In this document: positions 44,647 to 48,380 of the stretch, one piece after another | How positions within the stretch are numbered: position 1 is the stretch's first letter | How the letters are laid out: each line of letters opens with the position of its first letter | NCBI RefSeq assembly: GCF_019038435.1 | Contig: NZ_JAGPOX010000070.1 | Span: 1-48,380, forward strand | Direction of reading: 5' to 3' | From: Nocardia alni | GTDB taxonomy: Bacteria > Actinomycetota > Actinomycetes > Mycobacteriales > Mycobacteriaceae | Length of the DNA: 48,380 nucleotides | Made by a program: the position numbers and the translations under genes | The notes under the pieces: generated by a model | Seen by the model: the letters and a program-made list of their open reading frames with translations, nothing else | The model's database searches: none | What the model was told of the DNA's origin: nothing

Positions 44647-45657
44647 GGCCGGAGCCCGCCAGCCGGTGTCTTCGGGATTGACCTCGATGCCCGGCGGGAC
44701 GATCTCGTCGATGCGGTCCAGGATCGCGCGGTCCAGCCGGATATCCGGTGCGGCCAACTGGGATTCGAGCTGGTCGGTGGTGCGCGGTCCGATGATGGCG
44801 GTGCTCACCGCCGGATGTTCGAGCACGAACGCCAGCGCCAGCTCCACCAGCGTCAGCCCGGCCTCGTCGGCGAGTGCGGCCAGGTCGGTGACGATCTGCA
44901 GCTTGCGCTGGTTGGCCGGGGTGGTGAGGTCGAATCGCCCGCCGGCGCCCGGCCTCCCGGGCAGGCGCTTGTCGCGCTCGCTGACGTTCTCCTTGCCCAC
45001 TCCGAACCGGCCGGACAGCCAACCCCCGGCCAGCGGACTCCACGACAGGATCCCCATCCCGTACTCCTGAGCGACCGGCAGCACATGCCCCTCGATGCCG
45101 CGCACCAGCATCGAGTACGGCGGCTGCTCGGTCCGGAATCGCTCCCGTCCGCGCGATTGCGCCACCCACTGCGCGGTCACGATCTGTTCGGCGGGAAAGG
45201 TCGAACTGCCGAAGGACCGGATCTTGCCCGCGCGGACCAGATCGGTCAGCGCGCCGAGCGTCTCATCGATGTCGACCGTCTCGTCGGGGCGATGGATCTG
45301 ATAGAGGTCGATGTAATCGGTCCCGAGGCGACGCAGGCTCTGCTCGCAGGCGGCGGTCATCCAGCGCCGCGAGCCGCCGCGGGCGTTCGGGTCGTCGCCC
45401 ATCGGCGAGCTGACCTTGGTGGCCAGCACGATTCGGGACCGGTCCACCGAAGCCAGGGCCTTGCCCACGATGACCTCGGACTCGCCCGCCGAGTACACGT
45501 CCGCGGTGTCCACGACGTTGATTCCCGCGTCCAGCGCACGGTGCGTGATCGCCACGCACTCGTCGTGGTCGGGATTACCCCACGCGCCGAACATCATCGT
45601 GCCCAGGCACAGCGGACCGACCGCGATCCCAGTCTTGCCCAAAGGGCGGTACTCCAT
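44611..45657 (-). CDS. Aldo/keto reductase
   Basis: 348 residues from ATG 45657 with AGGGAG before it. The catalytic tetrad is present: Asp in VDTADVYS (with Tyr), Lys in LATKVSS, His in YQIHRPD. NADPH contacts appear in the C-terminal AIIGPRTTDQLE segment. The family reduces aldehydes and ketones, and the subgroup resembles general stress or xenobiotic reductases. It is divergent from the AraC gene, with an inverted repeat between them. Confidence 0.93.
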   Translation of the reverse strand: MEYRPLGKTGIAVGPLCLGTMMFGAWGNPDHDECVAITHRALDAGINVVDTADVYSAGESEVIVGKALASVDRSRIVLATKVSSPMGDDPNARGGSRRWMTAACEQSLRRLGTDYIDLYQIHRPDETVDIDETLGALTDLVRAGKIRSFGSSTFPAEQIVTAQWVAQSRGRERFRTEQPPYSMLVRGIEGHVLPVAQEYGMGILSWSPLAGGWLSGRFGVGKENVSERDKRLPGRPGAGGRFDLTTPANQRKLQIVTDLAALADEAGLTLVELALAFVLEHPAVSTAIIGPRTTDQLESQLAAPDIRLDRAILDRIDEIVPPGIEVNPEDTGWRAPALVDPGRRRRSW

Positions 45658-45734
45658 GGTTTCTCCCTCGATGTGGTGACCACACCAGAGCACCACGTCA
45701 GACGCGCGCACTGTGAGGCGAATACCGGCAGAGA

Positions 45735-45772
45735 ATTGCCCGATCCCGTCGAATTCGAGCCGATCGGGCAAT
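45735..45772. promoter_or_regulatory. Inverted repeat between AKR and AraC genes
   Basis: ATTGCCCGATC (45735-45745) and GATCGGGCAAT (45762-45772) are perfect 11-bp arms with a 16-base spacer that itself contains TCGAATTCGA. It lies 63 bases before AKR on one side and 42 bases before AraC on the other. Probably the binding site of the AraC-type regulator or a strong hairpin. Confidence 0.65.
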
Positions 45773-45813
45773 ACCACGTTGCCCGTGGCGACGCCGCGAG
45801 GTTGACTCGACGC

Positions 45814-46704
45814 GTGGACCCACTCGACGAACTCCGCGCACTGGCGCTGGCCGCGGTCGGCGTCGGCGGACTGCGCAAAGTGCGGGTCCTCGACGGCATC
45901 ACCGTCACCACGGTCGACGAGCCGACACTGCCGCAGAGCGCGATGGCCGAACCCTCGTTCGCGATCGTCACGCAGGGCGTCAAAAGCACGGCGCTGAACG
46001 GCAGGGCGTACGAGCAGCACCCGGGTCAGTACCTGATCGTGTCGCTGGACCTCCCGGTCACCGGGCAGGCGCTGGTCGCGGATCGCGACGCACCCCTGGT
46101 CGTGGTCAGCATGACTCTGAGCCCGCACGAGATCGCACCGCTGCTGCTGGAGACCCCCGTCCCGGCCCGCAGGCCCAGCCTCGCCGGACTGAGCATCAGC
46201 GACGCGACTCCCGACCTGCTCGATCCGATCATCCGCCTGCTACGCCTACTCGGCCATCCGGACGATCTACGCGTACTCGCCCCCGCCTGCCGACGCGAGA
46301 TCCTGTGGCGCATGCTCACCGGCGCACAGGGCGCCCTCATCCGCCAGATAGGCACCGCCGACGGCCACCTGACCCACATCGCCAGAGCCATCCGCTGGAT
46401 CCGCGAAAATTTCGCGAGCCCCCTGTCCATCGCCGATCTGGCCGCCCTCTCCGGAATGAGCGAATCAACCTTCCACCGCCACTTCCGCGCGGCCACATCC
46501 ATGACCCCGATCCAGTTCCGCCGGCAAATCCGACTCCAGGAGGCCCGCGTCCTGCTCGCCACCGGCGCCCGAACCGTCGCGGAGATCGGCTACCACGTCG
46601 GCTACGAAAGCCCATCCCAGTTCAACCGCGAATACCGCCGCACCTTCGGCACTTCCCCGGGCCACGACGTCGGTCAGGTCACTCGTATATCAATGCCGCA
46701 GTAA
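45814..46704 (+). CDS. AraC family regulator with cupin-like N-terminal domain
   Basis: 296 residues from GTG 45814; no strong ribosome-binding site is seen. Residues about 20-170 match the AraC_N cupin-like domain (VTQGVKSTALNG, GQYLIVSLDLPVTG). The C-terminal 100 residues carry the double helix-turn-helix (SIADLAALSGMSESTFHRHF and the GYESPSQFNREYRRTFG signature). It probably activates the divergent aldo/keto reductase, as commonly seen for this pair. The end overlaps the converging small gene by 26 bases. Confidence 0.93.
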   Translation: MDPLDELRALALAAVGVGGLRKVRVLDGITVTTVDEPTLPQSAMAEPSFAIVTQGVKSTALNGRAYEQHPGQYLIVSLDLPVTGQALVADRDAPLVVVSMTLSPHEIAPLLLETPVPARRPSLAGLSISDATPDLLDPIIRLLRLLGHPDDLRVLAPACRREILWRMLTGAQGALIRQIGTADGHLTHIARAIRWIRENFASPLSIADLAALSGMSESTFHRHFRAATSMTPIQFRRQIRLQEARVLLATGARTVAEIGYHVGYESPSQFNREYRRTFGTSPGHDVGQVTRISMPQ

Positions 46705-46927
46705 GCAATTTCGCGATGAACGACCAGTCGACAGAGCGTGACTGCCCGTCAGCCTCGGCAGCGCAAGCATCGGCATCATCGACCCATGCGGCGGCTGCCT
46801 CGAGAAGCTCTGCCGAGCTGATGTTTTCGTACTGTCCCGGGTTGTCGCCGACCGCTTCGGCAAGAGCGCGAACGTATTCCACGAATTCGGATCGAGTTCG
46901 CAGGCTCGCCGGATCCCGCTCGGCCAC
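46679..46927 (-). CDS. DUF7660-like small protein
   Basis: 82 residues from GTG 46927 with GGAG seven bases upstream. A longer reading from 46975 exists. Recognisable pattern: SEFVEYVRALAEAV at the start, then LLEAAAAWVDDAD, and a C-terminal Trp-x3-A-x2-L-x2-A-x3-Tyr-Glu. This fits a family of small actinobacterial proteins of unknown function. It is 31 bases after the LOG-like gene, same strand. Confidence 0.6.
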   Translation of the reverse strand: MAERDPASLRTRSEFVEYVRALAEAVGDNPGQYENISSAELLEAAAAWVDDADACAAEADGQSRSVDWSFIAKLLTAALIYE

Positions 46928-46958
46928 GCTATGTCTCCTATGTGTCCGCACAGTGCGT

Positions 46959-47444
46959 TTACCGAGATGCCGCATGGCTCAGGACATATTCGACCGCATG
47001 CGCAGGACTTGTTGCTACAGCGGAAGATTCGATCGGTTGCCCGGCGGCGTCGAGGATCTGCCAGCCGCCGAGAGAGACGATCGGGACATCGTCGCGGTGG
47101 TTGGCCAGGGCCAGTTCGGACAGCGTGCCCCAAGAGCCGCCTACGACGATGACCGCGTCGGCGGAGCGGATCAAGATGGTGTTGCGGGCCTCGCCCATGT
47201 TCGTGTACAGGACTGCCGACAGGCCGGGGCAGATGGCCGCGGGGTCGGTGTCGGGGCGGATTCCGATCACCAGTCCTCCGGCCGAGGAGGCGCCTTCGGC
47301 CACGGCGGCCATGACGCCGGTGCCGCCGCCGCACAGGACGGTGACGCCGGCCTCGGCCAGGAGGCGGCCGACCTCTCGGGCGTTGCGGGTGTCGGTGTCG
47401 GGGCAGTCTCGGGGGCCGCACACCGCGACCTGGATCGGGGGCAC
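46959..47444 (-). CDS. LOG-like (TIGR00725-type) nucleotide-binding protein
   Basis: 161 residues from GTG 47444. The Rossmann-type fold starts VAVCGPRD, then VLCGGGTGVMAAVAEGA, a MGEARNTILIRSADAVIVVGGSWGTLSE segment (PGGxGTxxE-like) and VSLGGW. This is related to the lysine-decarboxylase-like/LOG phosphoribohydrolase superfamily. In this subgroup the enzymatic role is unproven. It lies 15 bases after ftsY and may be cotranscribed. Confidence 0.85.
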   Translation of the reverse strand: MPPIQVAVCGPRDCPDTDTRNAREVGRLLAEAGVTVLCGGGTGVMAAVAEGASSAGGLVIGIRPDTDPAAICPGLSAVLYTNMGEARNTILIRSADAVIVVGGSWGTLSELALANHRDDVPIVSLGGWQILDAAGQPIESSAVATSPAHAVEYVLSHAASR

Positions 47445-47459
47445 TGCTCGCGGCTGGGT

Positions 47460-48380
47460 CTAGCCCAGGAGGGCGTCGACGAAGGCGCCGGGTTCGAAGG
47501 GGGCCAGGTCGTCCGCGCCCTCACCCAGGCCGACGAGTTTGACCGGAACGCCCAGTTCGTGTTGGACCTGGAAGACGATGCCGCCCTTGGCGGTGCCGTC
47601 GAGCTTGGTCAGGACGACACCGGTGATATCGACCACATCGGCGAAGACGCGGGCCTGGGTCAGGCCGTTCTGGCCGACGGTGGCGTCCAGGACCAGCAGG
47701 ACCTCGTCGACGGCGGCTTTTTTCTCCACGACTCGCTTGACCTTGCCCAGCTCGTCCATCAGGCCCGTCTTGGTGTGCAGGCGGCCGGCGGTATCGACCA
47801 GGACGACGTCCACGCCGGTGTCGATGCCGGTGCTGACGGCGTCGAAGGCGACCGACGCGGGGTCCGCGCCCTCGCGGCCGCGCACGATCTGCGCGCCGAC
47901 GCGCTCACCCCAGGTCTGGAGCTGATCGGCGGCGGCGGCGCGGAAGGTGTCGGCCGCGCCCAGCAGCACGCGGCGGCCGTCGGCGACCAGGACGCGGGCC
48001 AGTTTGCCGGTCGTGGTGGTCTTACCGGTGCCGTTGACGCCGACCACCAGCAGGATGGACGGGTGGTTGTCGTGCGGCAGGGCGCGAATCGAGCGGTCGA
48101 GTTCCGGGCGCAGCGCCCGCACGAGTACCGAGTGCAGGACCTCGCGGGCCTCGTCGGCGGTACGAATGGTGCGGGCGGCCAGTTCCGAGCGCAGGTTCTC
48201 GACGATGGTGGCGGTGACGGCGGTGCCGAGATCGGCCATCACGAGGGTGTCCTCGATCTCCTCCCAGGAGTCCTCGTCCAGGTCGCCGCCGCCGAGCAGG
48301 CCGAGCAGGCTCTTGCCGACCGCGTTCTGTGAGCGGGCTAAACGGCCGCGTAGGCGGGTGAGGCGGCCGGAGGTGGGAGC
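47460..48380 (-). CDS. ftsY: Signal recognition particle receptor FtsY (N-terminal part outside window)
   Basis: 306 residues visible and the frame is open to the window edge. The visible start lies in the N domain (SWEEIEDTLVMADLG). The G domain has GVNGTGKTTTTGKLA, DTFRAAA, DTAGRLH and TKLDGTAKGG, then GEGADDL and a GFVD-like ending. FtsY is the membrane receptor for Ffh-ribosome complexes. Its unseen N-terminus usually carries an acidic or membrane-binding segment. Confidence 0.96.
   Translation of the reverse strand, partial: APTSGRLTRLRGRLARSQNAVGKSLLGLLGGGDLDEDSWEEIEDTLVMADLGTAVTATIVENLRSELAARTIRTADEAREVLHSVLVRALRPELDRSIRALPHDNHPSILLVVGVNGTGKTTTTGKLARVLVADGRRVLLGAADTFRAAAADQLQTWGERVGAQIVRGREGADPASVAFDAVSTGIDTGVDVVLVDTAGRLHTKTGLMDELGKVKRVVEKKAAVDEVLLVLDATVGQNGLTQARVFADVVDITGVVLTKLDGTAKGGIVFQVQHELGVPVKLVGLGEGADDLAPFEPGAFVDALLG

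Overview
The window is high-GC actinobacterial chromosome, most likely Nocardia or a close relative. The order ftsY / amt-glnB-glnD / ffh matches the conserved mycobacterial and nocardial arrangement, and WXG100 (type VII secretion) proteins and actinobacterial regulators are present. Host sequence is very GC-rich. One block of about 11.6 kb (about 24630-36181) is visibly poorer in GC and carries phage-type genes.

Region 1 (1-23125) is a three-gene operon for a giant presumed secreted effector. One uninterrupted frame covers 1-21897 (at least 7,298 codons, 5' end outside the window). It encodes five calpain-like cysteine protease modules with Cys/His/Asn kept in all copies, two large duplicated modules that include a degenerate DUF1023-like alpha/beta hydrolase, three papain-fold toxin domains, one ADP-ribosyltransferase domain and a long C-terminal region with a Rossmann-type nucleotide-binding motif. 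It overlaps by 4 bases a 296-codon unknown gene, which in turn overlaps by 4 bases a WXG100 gene. I infer a type VII-linked multi-warhead effector.

Region 2 (23275-24428) holds an NADPH-dependent FMN reductase and a TetR regulator, then hairpins that once terminated ffh.

Region 3 (about 24630-36181) is an integrated mobile element. A large serine integrase (Bxb1 type) inserted it into the last codons of ffh. The displaced ffh end is still readable at 24599-24633, and the element supplies a substitute C-terminus. Joining the element ends recreates a 50-bp imperfectly palindromic attP. The cargo is small: an immunity-like XRE repressor plus NUDIX pair, several microproteins, a replication initiator-like gene with palindromic iterons inside its own coding sequence, three unknown genes, and one full-length phage tape-measure protein with peptidase and transglycosylase domains. 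No terminase, portal, capsid, tail tube, baseplate or lysin gene is seen. It looks like a phage satellite that brings its own tape measure, and this is the strongest candidate for something undescribed.

Region 4 (36140-42690) is ffh, a small unknown gene and the nitrogen-control cluster glnD-glnB-amt with candidate GlnR sites upstream. Region 5 (42996-46704) is an accessory block between amt and ftsY: TetR with a near-ideal operator, an amidohydrolase of the decarboxylase type, an aldo/keto reductase and an AraC regulator. Region 6 (46679-48380) is a DUF7660-like small protein, a LOG-like nucleotide-binding protein and the 3' part of ftsY.
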